In this document: positions 52,248 through 60,193 of the stretch, piece by piece
Layout of the letters: every line of letters starts with the position of its first letter
Position numbering within the stretch: the stretch's first letter is position 1
Source of the DNA: Pseudomonas entomophila
GTDB lineage: Bacteria > Pseudomonadota > Gammaproteobacteria > Pseudomonadales > Pseudomonadaceae
NCBI RefSeq assembly: GCF_029193575.1
Contig: NZ_JARGCS010000047.1
Location: 186,001-250,000, forward strand
Direction of reading: 5' to 3'
Length of the DNA: 64,000 nucleotides
The notes under the pieces: model-generated
Told to the model about the DNA's origin: nothing
Database searches by the model: none
What the model saw: only the letters and a program-made list of their open reading frames with translations
Made by a program: the position numbers and the translations under genes

Positions 52248-53345
52248 ATGCCTGCGCCTCTTTCCGCCCAATGCCCGCCCGCCGAACTGGAAGCGCGATT
52301 GCGTCTGCATCGCCTTCCCGAGGTCGGCCCGCAGCGCTTTCGCACCCTGATCAAGGCCTTCGCCAGCGCCTCGTCGGCCCTCGCCGCACCGGCCAGCGCC
52401 TGGCGTGCCTTGGGCTTGCCGCCGGTCAGCGCCGAGGCTCGCCGCAGCGCTGAGATACGCGATGCGGCCAGCGCCGCGATGGCCTGGCTAGAGCGCTCCG
52501 GCCAGCATTTGCTGATGTGGGACAGCCCCGGCTACCCCGCCCTGCTGGGCGAAATCGACGACCCGCCACCGCTGCTGTTCGTCGCCGGAAACCCTGGTTT
52601 GCTCGAGCGCCCGCAGTTGGCGATCGTCGGCAGCCGCCGCGCCTCGCCCCCTGCGCTCGACACCGCCGCCGCCTTCGCCCGCTGTCTTTCCCAGGCCGGT
52701 TTCACCATCACCAGCGGCCTCGCCCTGGGCATCGACGGTGCCGCTCATCGGGCCACATTGGCGGCCGGCGGGGGCACCATAGGCGTGCTGGGTACCGGGC
52801 TAGAAAAATTTTATCCACAGCGCCACCGCAACCTGGCGCAAGCGATGATCGACAGCGGTAGCGCGGTGGTTTCCGAGTTTCCATTGGATGCCGATCCGCA
52901 ACCCGCCAACTTCCCCCGGCGCAACCGGATCATCAGCGGGCTGTCGCTGGGCGTGCTGGTGGTGGAGGCGAGCCTGGCCAGCGGTTCGCTGATCACCGCG
53001 CGCCTGGCGGCCGAGCAGGGGCGCGAGGTGTACGCCATTCCCGGGTCGATTCATCACCCCGGTGCGAAGGGCTGCCACCAGTTGATCCGCGAGGGTGCGT
53101 TGCTGGTGGAAAGCGTCGAGCAGATCCTCGACAGCCTGCGCGGCTGGCAGAACCTGCCGCCGGCGCTTGCGGAAACCCCCGCCCACCCCTTGCTCGCGCT
53201 GCTGGTGGTCGCGCCACAGACCACCGAAGCCCTCGCCCACAACAGCGGCCAGCCGCTGGCGCAGGTGCTGGCCAGCCTGACCGAGCTGGAGCTGGAGGGG
53301 CGCGTCAGCCGTGAAGCCGGGCGTTGGTTTGCCCGGCCGGGCTAA
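52248..53345 (+). CDS. dprA: DNA-processing protein DprA
   Basis: 365 residues. The Rossmann-like core has LAIVGSRRASPPALDTAAAF, GFTITSGLALGIDGAAHRATLAAGG and FPRRNRIISGLSLGVLVVEA, then a C-terminal winged-helix. DprA loads RecA on incoming single-stranded DNA in transformation. It starts divergently from def. An exact DnaA box is in the gene (52811-52819). Confidence 0.95.
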   Translation: MPAPLSAQCPPAELEARLRLHRLPEVGPQRFRTLIKAFASASSALAAPASAWRALGLPPVSAEARRSAEIRDAASAAMAWLERSGQHLLMWDSPGYPALLGEIDDPPPLLFVAGNPGLLERPQLAIVGSRRASPPALDTAAAFARCLSQAGFTITSGLALGIDGAAHRATLAAGGGTIGVLGTGLEKFYPQRHRNLAQAMIDSGSAVVSEFPLDADPQPANFPRRNRIISGLSLGVLVVEASLASGSLITARLAAEQGREVYAIPGSIHHPGAKGCHQLIREGALLVESVEQILDSLRGWQNLPPALAETPAHPLLALLVVAPQTTEALAHNSGQPLAQVLASLTELELEGRVSREAGRWFARPG

Positions 53346-53382
53346 GTAAACTGCGCATCAGCCTTTATGCGGAGAGACAGCA

Positions 53383-53940
53383 ATGGTGAGCAGTTGGCGT
53401 GTGCAGCAAGCCGCGCGTGAGATTCGGGCCGGTGCGGTGATCGCTTACCCGACGGAAGCGGTCTGGGGCCTGGGCTGCGACCCGTGGAACGAGGACGCGG
53501 TGTACCGCCTGCTGGCGCTGAAATCGCGGCCTGTGGATAAAGGCTTGATCCTGATCGCCGACAACATCCACCAGTTCGACTTCCTGTTCGAGGATTTCCC
53601 CCAGGACTGGATCGACCGCATGGGCGCCACCTGGCCGGGGCCGAACACCTGGCTGGTGCCGCACCAGGACCTGCTGCCCGAATGGGTGACCGGCCAGCAC
53701 GACACCGTGGCGCTGCGGGTCAGCGACCACCCGCTGGTGCGCGAGCTGTGCGCGTTGGTAGGGCCGTTGATTTCCACCTCGTGCAACCCCGGCGGCCGGC
53801 CAGCGGCCAAGACCCGCTTGCGGGTGGAGCAGTATTTCCGCGGGCAGCTGGACCTGGTGCTGGGCGGGGCGTTGGGTGGGCGCAAGAACCCGAGCGTGAT
53901 TCGTGACCTGGCGACCGGCGAAGTCGTGCGCCCCGGCTGA
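53383..53940 (+). CDS. tsaC: Threonylcarbamoyl-AMP synthase TsaC (YrdC/Sua5)
   Basis: 185 residues with IAYPTEAVWGLGCDPWNEDA and the STSCNPGGRPAAKTRL region of the single-domain TsaC. It makes the TC-AMP for t6A37 of tRNAs. GGAGAG precedes the ATG; 37 nt after dprA. An exact DnaA box lies at 53532-53540. Confidence 0.96.
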   Translation: MVSSWRVQQAAREIRAGAVIAYPTEAVWGLGCDPWNEDAVYRLLALKSRPVDKGLILIADNIHQFDFLFEDFPQDWIDRMGATWPGPNTWLVPHQDLLPEWVTGQHDTVALRVSDHPLVRELCALVGPLISTSCNPGGRPAAKTRLRVEQYFRGQLDLVLGGALGGRKNPSVIRDLATGEVVRPG

Positions 53941-54007
53941 AAACGCCGCCGCCCCCCTGTAGGAGTGGCGTCGATTCAGGGTTTTCTGATGGGGTGCGAG
54001 GAATTAG

Positions 54008-54112
54008 GGAAATATCCTACGCACCCTGTCGACCGTCATCACCTTCTCCGTGGGAACTCGTACCTCTAGGCTCCAGAGCGTCGCCGAACAACTTGGCGAT
54101 CGGGTGTGGTAA
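54008..54112 (+). other. Short conserved-looking frame without a clear start in the leader
   Basis: After a TAG the plus strand reads ILRTLSTVITFSVGTRTSRL and QSVAEQLGDRVW, ending TAA at 54110-54112. The composition looks protein-like, but only GTG at 54050 or non-standard starts are available. It may be a leader peptide or the fossil tail of a gene. Confidence 0.3.
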
Positions 54113-54265
54113 CCCGGTGTTTCTGGGGCAGCGCCGCTTATGGCGGCTGTGCGCGGGAGGCTTTTGCCTGCCGGGAATGCCTCCAGTCCGGTTTACCACC
54201 CCGCGTACAGCTGCCACCCAATCGTGTGGTAACGAATGGGTGTCAGCTCCATCACTGGAGCAATC
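54104..54265 (+). promoter_or_regulatory. Structured 5' leader of the DUF6124-type gene
   Basis: GTGTGGTAAC occurs twice (54104-54113 and 54224-54233), exactly 120 nt apart. CCGGTTTACC (54188-54197) can pair with the first copy (54108-54117), and GCTGCCACCC (54210-54219) with GGGTGTCAGC (54238-54247). GCTCC (54246-54250) pairs with GGAGC (54257-54261), which contains the Shine-Dalgarno site 5 nt before the start. The last two helices compete. This looks like a translation-controlling RNA; the ligand or partner is unknown. Upstream, 53941-54007 shows nothing more than a partial REP. Confidence 0.55.
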
Positions 54266-54574
54266 ATGAACAAGATAGTCCCTGACCCACCCCTCCCCGA
54301 CACCACCACCCACCCCTTCGGCCGCTGCGATGCCGGCCACCCGCCGCTGTTCACCGTAAACCCAGACATTGAAGCCCACGACGCCCTGGTGCACGTGGCG
54401 CTCTACCTGCGCTGCGCCTACGACACCGGCATGAAGGCGCTCGACTACCTGCGCGATGAAGGCCGCGGCATGTACTGGGCGAGCCTGCATTCGGTCGAGA
54501 TGGCGGAAGGGTTGGTGGAGGCGATGCTCGAGGGCATCGAGTCCTCGGCATTGGCGAAAAGGCCTGTTGGCTGA
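54266..54574 (+). CDS. Small DUF6124 (former DUF3077)-type protein
   Basis: 102 residues from MNKIVPDPPLPDTTTHPFGR, with FTVNPDIEAHDALVHVALYL and RCAYDTGMKALDYLRDEGRG, the layout of a small family common in P. putida and relatives: a Pro-rich start, then a helical part. No signal peptide or catalytic motif. Function unknown. I prefer ATG 54266 over the frame start at 54236, because the only good ribosome binding site is GGAG at 54257. Confidence 0.75.
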   Translation: MNKIVPDPPLPDTTTHPFGRCDAGHPPLFTVNPDIEAHDALVHVALYLRCAYDTGMKALDYLRDEGRGMYWASLHSVEMAEGLVEAMLEGIESSALAKRPVG

Positions 54575-54576
54575 AC

Positions 54577-54673
54577 GGGCCCCATCGCGGGGCAAGCCCG
54601 CTCCTACAGGTAACCGCTGATTCTGAATTCAGCGCGGTACCTGTAGGAGCGGGCGTGCCCGCGATGGGGCCGC
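54577..54673. repeat. Inverted pair of REP elements
   Basis: GGGCCCCATCGCGGGGC then AAGCCCGCTCCTACAGG faces its near mirror image around TTCTGAATTCAGC. Between the DUF6124-type gene and the convergent qor; likely also a terminator for both. Confidence 0.85.
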
Positions 54674-54689
54674 AGAGCGGCCCCGGCAA

Positions 54690-55667
54690 TCAGGGCAGCA
54701 GCACCGTCGACCCCACCGTGCGCCGCGCCGACAACTCGGCCTGCGCCTTCGCTGCCTCGGCCAACGGATAGCGCTGCTGGATATCCACTACCAACCGCCC
54801 GCTGCCGATCATGCCGAACAGGTCGTCGGCCATCGCCTGGGTGTTCTCGGCGTTGTTGGCATACGACCCCAGCGTCGGCCGGGTGACATACAGCGAACCC
54901 TTCTGCGACAGGATCCCCAGGTTCACCCCACTCACCGCCCCCGAGGCATTGCCGAAGCTCACCATCAACCCGCGCGGCTTCAGGCAGTCCAGCGAGGTCA
55001 GCCAGGTGTCGGCGCCGACACCGTCGTACACCACCGGGCACTTCTGCCCGTCGGTCAGCTCCAGCACGCGCTTGGCCACGTCCTCGTGGCTGTAGTCGAT
55101 GGTCGCCCACGCGCCCAGGGCCTTGGCGCGCTCAGCCTTCTCGGCGGAACTGACCGTGCCGATCAGCTTGGCGCCCAGCGCCTTGGCCCATTGGCACGCC
55201 AGCGAGCCCACGCCGCCAGCAGCGGCGTGGAACAGGATCACGTCGCCCGGCTGCACCGCGTAGGTCTGCTTGAGCAGGTACTGCACCGTCAGGCCCTTGA
55301 GCATCACCGCCGCCGCCTGCTCGAAACTGATGTCGCCGGGCAGCTTCACCAGGTTGGCTTCGGGCAGCGTGTGCACCTCGCTGTACGCGCCCAGCGGGCC
55401 ACCGGCGTAGGCCACGCGGTCGCCAACCTTGAGCCGGGTGACGCCTTCGCCCACCGCCTCGACCAGCCCGGCGCCTTCGGTGCCCAGGCCCGAAGGCAGC
55501 GAGGGTGGGGCGTACAGCCCGCTGCGGAAATAGGTGTCGATGAAGTTCAGGCCGATGGCCTGGTTGCGCACGCGCACCTGCTGCGGGCCGGGCGGCGCAG
55601 GGTCGAATTCGACCAGTTGCAGGACTTCCGGGCCGCCATGCTGGCTGAACTGGATTCGCTTGGCCAT
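54690..55667 (-). CDS. qor: NADPH:quinone oxidoreductase (zinc-independent alcohol dehydrogenase family)
   Basis: 325 residues from MAKRIQFSQHGGPEVLQLVE. The NADPH site FHAAAGGVGSLACQWAKALG and the absence of zinc ligands mark the quinone oxidoreductase subgroup. It reduces quinones by one or two electrons. Divergent from hemF, 131 bp apart. Confidence 0.93.
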   Translation of the reverse strand: MAKRIQFSQHGGPEVLQLVEFDPAPPGPQQVRVRNQAIGLNFIDTYFRSGLYAPPSLPSGLGTEGAGLVEAVGEGVTRLKVGDRVAYAGGPLGAYSEVHTLPEANLVKLPGDISFEQAAAVMLKGLTVQYLLKQTYAVQPGDVILFHAAAGGVGSLACQWAKALGAKLIGTVSSAEKAERAKALGAWATIDYSHEDVAKRVLELTDGQKCPVVYDGVGADTWLTSLDCLKPRGLMVSFGNASGAVSGVNLGILSQKGSLYVTRPTLGSYANNAENTQAMADDLFGMIGSGRLVVDIQQRYPLAEAAKAQAELSARRTVGSTVLLP

Positions 55668-55798
55668 CACACACTCCTGTCGTCGGGGTCGCAAAGCCTT
55701 CTATCGGACGCCTTTGCCTGATCGGCGTCAACTGCGGCGCGCGCCTGGCCGGTGGTATGCTACGCGGCGACTTTCCCCCTGCCTTTCCAGGTGATCCG

Positions 55799-56710
55799 AT
55801 GACCAGCCGTACCGAGGCCGTGAAGGCCTACCTGCTCGACCTGCAAGACCGCATCTGCACTGCCATCGAGAACGAAGACGGCGGCGCGCGCTTCGTCGAG
55901 GATGCCTGGGTGCGCGAGGCCGGCGGCGGTGGCCGCACGCGGGTGATCGGCGCGGGCAAGGTGGTCGAGAAAGGCGGGGTCAACTTCTCCCATGTGTTCG
56001 GCGCCGGCCTGCCGCCGTCGGCCAGTGCGCACCGCCCGGAGCTCGCGGGCCGTGGCTTCGAGGCGCTGGGCGTGTCGCTGGTGATCCACCCGCACAACCC
56101 GTACGTGCCGACCTCCCACGCCAACGTGCGCTTCTTCATCGCCGAGAAGGAAGGCGAGGAAGCGGTGTGGTGGTTCGGCGGCGGCTTCGACCTGACCCCG
56201 TACTACGGCAACGAGGAAGACTGCATCCATTGGCACCGCGTCGCCGAGCAGGCCTGCGCGCCGTTCGGCGCCGACGTCTACCCGCGCTACAAAGCCTGGT
56301 GCGACCGCTACTTCCACCTCAAGCACCGCGGCGAGCCGCGCGGTATCGGCGGGTTGTTCTTCGACGACCTCAACGAGTGGGGCTTCGACACCTGCTTCGC
56401 GTTCATCCGCGCCATCGGCGACGCCTACGTCGAGGCCTACCTGCCGATCGTCCAGCGCCGCAAGCACACCCCCTACACCGCGCAGCAGCGTGAATTCCAG
56501 GAGTACCGCCGTGGGCGCTACGTGGAGTTCAACCTGGTGTACGACCGTGGCACGCTGTTCGGCCTGCAATCGGGCGGGCGCACCGAGTCGATCCTCATGT
56601 CGCTGCCGCCGCAGGTGCGCTGGGGCTACGACTGGAAGGCCGCGCCGGGCAGCGAGGAAGCGCGCCTGACCGAGTACTTCCTCACCGACCGCGATTGGCT
56701 CGGCCAGTGA
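55799..56710 (+). CDS. hemF: Oxygen-dependent coproporphyrinogen III oxidase
   Basis: 303 residues from MTSRTEAVKAYLLDLQDRIC. FGGGFDLTPYYGNEEDCIHW, HRGEPRGIGGLFFDDLNEWG and YVEFNLVYDRGTLFGLQSGG are the family signatures. It makes protoporphyrinogen IX using O2 in the cytosol. The ORF's earlier Met (MLRGDF) is not supported by family length. aroE starts 26 nt downstream. Confidence 0.97.
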   Translation: MTSRTEAVKAYLLDLQDRICTAIENEDGGARFVEDAWVREAGGGGRTRVIGAGKVVEKGGVNFSHVFGAGLPPSASAHRPELAGRGFEALGVSLVIHPHNPYVPTSHANVRFFIAEKEGEEAVWWFGGGFDLTPYYGNEEDCIHWHRVAEQACAPFGADVYPRYKAWCDRYFHLKHRGEPRGIGGLFFDDLNEWGFDTCFAFIRAIGDAYVEAYLPIVQRRKHTPYTAQQREFQEYRRGRYVEFNLVYDRGTLFGLQSGGRTESILMSLPPQVRWGYDWKAAPGSEEARLTEYFLTDRDWLGQ

Positions 56711-56736
56711 GCCCTGTGGTTAACCAAGGAGCCCCC

Positions 56737-57561
56737 ATGGACCAGTACGTCGTTTTCGGCAACCCCATCGGCCACAGCAAGTCGCCGTTGATCCACCGCC
56801 TGTTCGCCGACCAGACCGGCCAGGCCCTTGAATACAGCACCCTGCTGGCGCCGCTGGACGATTTCAGCGACTGCGCCCGGGGCTTCTTCAAGCAGGGCAG
56901 CGGCGCCAACGTCACCGTGCCGTTCAAGGAAGAGGCCTTCCGCCTGTGCGACAGCCTCACCGAACGCGCCCAGCGCGCGGGGGCGGTGAATACCTTGGTG
57001 AAACTGCCCGATGGCACGTTGCGTGGCGACAACACCGACGGCGCCGGCCTGGTGCGCGACCTGACGGTGAATGCCGGCGTCGAGCTGGCCGGCAAGCGCA
57101 TTCTCATCCTCGGTGCCGGCGGCGCGGTGCGTGGCGTGCTGGCGCCGATCCTGGCGCACAAGCCGCAGTCGCTGGTGATCGCCAACCGCACGGTGGAAAA
57201 GGCCGAGCAACTGGCGCGTGAGTTCGATGCGCTGGGGCCGGTGGTGGCCAGCGGGTTTGCCTGGTTGCAGGAGCCGGTGGACGTGATCATCAACGCCACC
57301 TCGGCGAGCCTGTCGGGCGAGCTGCCGCCGATTGCCGAGAGCCTGGTCGAGGCGGGGCGCACGGTGTGCTACGACATGATGTACGGCAAGGAGCCGACGC
57401 CGTTCTGCCAGTGGGCCAGCCGCCTGGGCGCGGCGAAGGTGCTGGATGGCTTGGGGATGCTGGCTGAGCAGGCGGCCGAGGCGTTCTATGTGTGGCGTGG
57501 CGTCAGGCCTGAGACCGGGCCGGTGTTGGATGAGCTGCGGCGGCAGCTGGCGCGGGGGTAA
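56737..57561 (+). CDS. aroE: Shikimate dehydrogenase
   Basis: 274 residues from MDQYVVFGNPIGHSKSPLIH. Lys in NVTVPFKEEAF and Asp in RGDNTDGAGLV are catalytic; GAGGAVRGVLAPI binds NADPH. It reduces 3-dehydroshikimate on the aromatic amino acid route. hemF-aroE is a conserved pair. Convergent with sulP. Confidence 0.97.
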   Translation: MDQYVVFGNPIGHSKSPLIHRLFADQTGQALEYSTLLAPLDDFSDCARGFFKQGSGANVTVPFKEEAFRLCDSLTERAQRAGAVNTLVKLPDGTLRGDNTDGAGLVRDLTVNAGVELAGKRILILGAGGAVRGVLAPILAHKPQSLVIANRTVEKAEQLAREFDALGPVVASGFAWLQEPVDVIINATSASLSGELPPIAESLVEAGRTVCYDMMYGKEPTPFCQWASRLGAAKVLDGLGMLAEQAAEAFYVWRGVRPETGPVLDELRRQLARG

Positions 57562-57564
57562 GGT

Positions 57565-57600
57565 GGCGGCCTCATCGCGGGCTTGCCCCGCGATCGGGCC
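57565..57600. repeat. REP element between aroE and sulP
   Basis: GGCGGCCTCATCGCGGGC then TTGCCCCGCGATCGGGCC; palindromic, between convergent genes, so probably the shared terminator. Confidence 0.75.
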
Positions 57601-57618
57601 GCACAGCGGCCCCTGGCC

Positions 57619-59175
57619 CTAGTCCTCGAAGCGGATTGGGCACGACGCGGCCCCCTCCAGCTTCTGCAACTCCTCGATCACCTGCGGGCGTGCGCGCTGC
57701 AGGGTCAAACTCCCCCCGCCGCGCCTCAGCCGCCGCGCCTCGCGGTGCAGCATGTCCACCCCCGAGTAATCGATGAAGTTCACCTGCCGCGCATCGATCA
57801 CCACCTGCGGCCCCTGGCAGCGTTGCAGGCGCACCTGCAGGTAATGCGCGGCGCCGAAGAAGATCGACCCACCCACCCGCAGCACGTCCGCCTCGCCTTC
57901 CCTGCTTTGTTGCACCCGTGGCCGTGAGGTGCGCTTGAGGTAGAAGAACAGCGACGCCAGCACCCCGGCGTAGATCGCCGTCTGCAATTCCAGCAACAAG
58001 GTGGCGGCGGCGGTCAGGGCCATGACCAGGAACTCCGAACGGCTGACCCGGAACAGCGCGCGGATGCCGCGATGGTCCACCAGCCCCCAGCAGATCAACA
58101 GGATGCTGCCGGCCATCGCCGGGATCGGCAGGTGCGCGATCAGCCCGGCGCCGGCCACCGCGAACGCCGCCACCCACAGCGCCGAGAACACCCCGGCCAT
58201 GGGCGAGCGGGCGCCGGCATCGAAGCTCAGGCCCGAGCGGGTGAACGAGCCGGCCGACAGGTAGCCGGAAAAGAACGCGCCGATCACGTTGGAAAAGCCC
58301 TGGGCACGGATCTCCTGGTCGGCGTCGATCAACTGCTCGGAGCGCGCCGACAGCGAGCGGGCGATCGACAGGCTGGTGACCAGCCCAAGCATGCCCACCG
58401 CCACGGCGCTGGGCAGCAGGCGCAGGATCAGCTCCAGGTCCAGCAGCGGCAGCGGGCTCAGCGGCGGCAACTGGCCGCTGAAGGCCGGCACGCGCGGCAC
58501 ATGGCCGAAGTGAGCGGGCAGCAGCCAGGCCGCCAGCGACACCAGCAGCAGGCTGATCAACAAGCTCGGCCAGCGCGGACGCCAGAGCTTGAGCGCCACG
58601 CCGATCAGTACGGTGGCCAGGCCCAGGGCCAGTGATGCCAAGTCAACTTCGCCGGCGTGGCTGAACAGCGCCTGGACGGTCTTCAGCGCGGTGGCCTGGC
58701 TGGGCAGGTCCAGGCCCAGCAGGTTCGGCAGTTGGCCCAGGGCGATCACCACCGCCGCGCCGAGGGTGAAGCCGAGCACCACCGAATGCGACACGAAATT
58801 CACCAGCGCCCCGAAGCGCAGCAGCCCCAACAGCAGTTGGAATACCCCGGCGAGAAAGGTCAGCAGCAGTATCAGGGTGATGTAGTCGCCGCTGCCGGCC
58901 ACCGCCAAGGGGCTGACGCTGGCATAGAGGACGATGGAAATGGCGGCGGTCGGGCCGCAGATCAGGTGCCAGGACGAACCCCACAGGCAGGCCACCAGCA
59001 CCGGCACGATGGCGGCGTACAGGCCGTATTCGGCGGGCAGGCCGGCGATCAGGGCGTAGGCGATGGATTGCGGCAGGGCGAGGATCGCGCCGCCCAGGCC
59101 CACCAGCAGGCCCTGGCGCAGGCTGCGGCGCGATTGCCGGGGCAGCCAGGTGAGGAACGGGAGCAGGTGGGTCAT
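57619..59175 (-). CDS. SulP-family anion transporter with STAS domain, likely choline-O-sulfate uptake
   Basis: 518 residues. About 12-14 membrane helices from LLVGLGGAILALPQSIAYAL onward, then a cytosolic STAS domain (about 410-518; QVVIDARQVNFIDYSGVDML). SulP proteins move sulfate and related anions. In P. putida the homologue next to betC is tied to choline-O-sulfate uptake, so I infer that role here. It follows the choline-binding protein gene on the same strand with a REP between. Confidence 0.85.
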   Translation of the reverse strand: MTHLLPFLTWLPRQSRRSLRQGLLVGLGGAILALPQSIAYALIAGLPAEYGLYAAIVPVLVACLWGSSWHLICGPTAAISIVLYASVSPLAVAGSGDYITLILLLTFLAGVFQLLLGLLRFGALVNFVSHSVVLGFTLGAAVVIALGQLPNLLGLDLPSQATALKTVQALFSHAGEVDLASLALGLATVLIGVALKLWRPRWPSLLISLLLVSLAAWLLPAHFGHVPRVPAFSGQLPPLSPLPLLDLELILRLLPSAVAVGMLGLVTSLSIARSLSARSEQLIDADQEIRAQGFSNVIGAFFSGYLSAGSFTRSGLSFDAGARSPMAGVFSALWVAAFAVAGAGLIAHLPIPAMAGSILLICWGLVDHRGIRALFRVSRSEFLVMALTAAATLLLELQTAIYAGVLASLFFYLKRTSRPRVQQSREGEADVLRVGGSIFFGAAHYLQVRLQRCQGPQVVIDARQVNFIDYSGVDMLHREARRLRRGGGSLTLQRARPQVIEELQKLEGAASCPIRFED

Positions 59176-59195
59176 GGCATGTCCTTGACGTTACT

Positions 59196-59233
59196 GGCCC
59201 CTTGCAGGTGCGGGGCAAGCCCGCGCCTACAAG
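59196..59233. repeat. REP element between sulP and choX
   Basis: GGCCCCTTGCAGGTGCGGGGC then AAGCCCGCGCCTACAAGG; one REP copy in a 69-bp gap. Confidence 0.7.
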
Positions 59234-59244
59234 GAGGCGCGTCG

Positions 59245-60174
59245 TTACAGCTTGGTTTTCACGGCATCGTGGGCATCACCGCCGGCCTTGGTGGTCACCC
59301 CCGCCAGCCAGCCCTCCAGCAGCTGCGGGTGCGCCTTCACCCAGGCCTTCGCCGCCGCGTCGAAACTTACCTTCTTATCCACAACCTCGGCCATGATCGC
59401 GTTCTCCATCTCCAGCGAGAACGTCAGGTTGCTCAGCAGCTTCGTCGCATTCGGGCAGGCTTGTGGATAACCATTGCGCACCAGGGTATACACCTCGCCC
59501 TTGCTGCCGAACCACTGCTCGCCGCCCGTGAGGTAATGCATCTTCAGCTTCACGTTCATCGGGTGCGGGGTCCAGCCCAGGAAGGTGATGAACTGCTGTT
59601 TCTTCACCGCGCGATCCACCTGGGCGAGCATCGCCTGTTCGCTGGACTCGACCAGTTTCCACTGCCCGAGTTGGAAGTCGTTCTTGTCGATGATCGCCTT
59701 GAGCGACAGGTTGGCCGGCGCGCCGGAGCCAATGCCGTAGAGCTTCCTGTCGAATTGGTCTGCGTGCTTTTGCAGGTCGGCGAAGTCCTTCACGCCGGCG
59801 TTCCATACGTAGTCCGGCACTGCGAGGGTGAATTCGGTGCCTTCCAGATTGCGGGCCAGTCGTTTCACTTCGCCACTGGCGATGAACTTGTCATGGAATC
59901 CCTGCTGGGCCGGCATCCAGTTGCCGAGGAAGGCGTCGACGCGCCCGTCCTTGAGGCCGCCGTAGATGATCGGCACGGCCAGGCTGTCGATCTTCACCTG
60001 GTAACCCAGGCTTTCCAGGAGCAGGCGGGCCACGGCGTTGGTGGAGGCGATATCGCTCCAGCCGGGGTCGGCCATCTTCACGGTGCTGCATTGCGCGTCG
60101 CTGTCGGCGGCGTGGGCCGTGACGGTACCCAGGCCCAGGGCCAGGGCGAGCACGGCGGTGGAGAACGTCTTCAT
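59245..60174 (-). CDS. choX: Periplasmic choline/glycine-betaine-binding protein of an ABC transporter
   Basis: 309 residues with a signal peptide (MKTFSTAVLALALGLGTVTA, cleavage after HAA). Mature protein reads ADSDAQCSTVKMADPGWSDI and is of the ChoX/OpuAC type, with an aromatic-rich pocket (PGWSD, NWMPA, YVWN, LGWTPHPMN). No permease or ATPase gene is adjacent, so it may work with a transporter elsewhere or with the SulP protein. It starts 19 nt after betC. I use ATG 60174 for the signal peptide. Confidence 0.88.
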   Translation of the reverse strand: MKTFSTAVLALALGLGTVTAHAADSDAQCSTVKMADPGWSDIASTNAVARLLLESLGYQVKIDSLAVPIIYGGLKDGRVDAFLGNWMPAQQGFHDKFIASGEVKRLARNLEGTEFTLAVPDYVWNAGVKDFADLQKHADQFDRKLYGIGSGAPANLSLKAIIDKNDFQLGQWKLVESSEQAMLAQVDRAVKKQQFITFLGWTPHPMNVKLKMHYLTGGEQWFGSKGEVYTLVRNGYPQACPNATKLLSNLTFSLEMENAIMAEVVDKKVSFDAAAKAWVKAHPQLLEGWLAGVTTKAGGDAHDAVKTKL

Positions 60175-60193
60175 TGCGGCCTCTCTACTCAAA

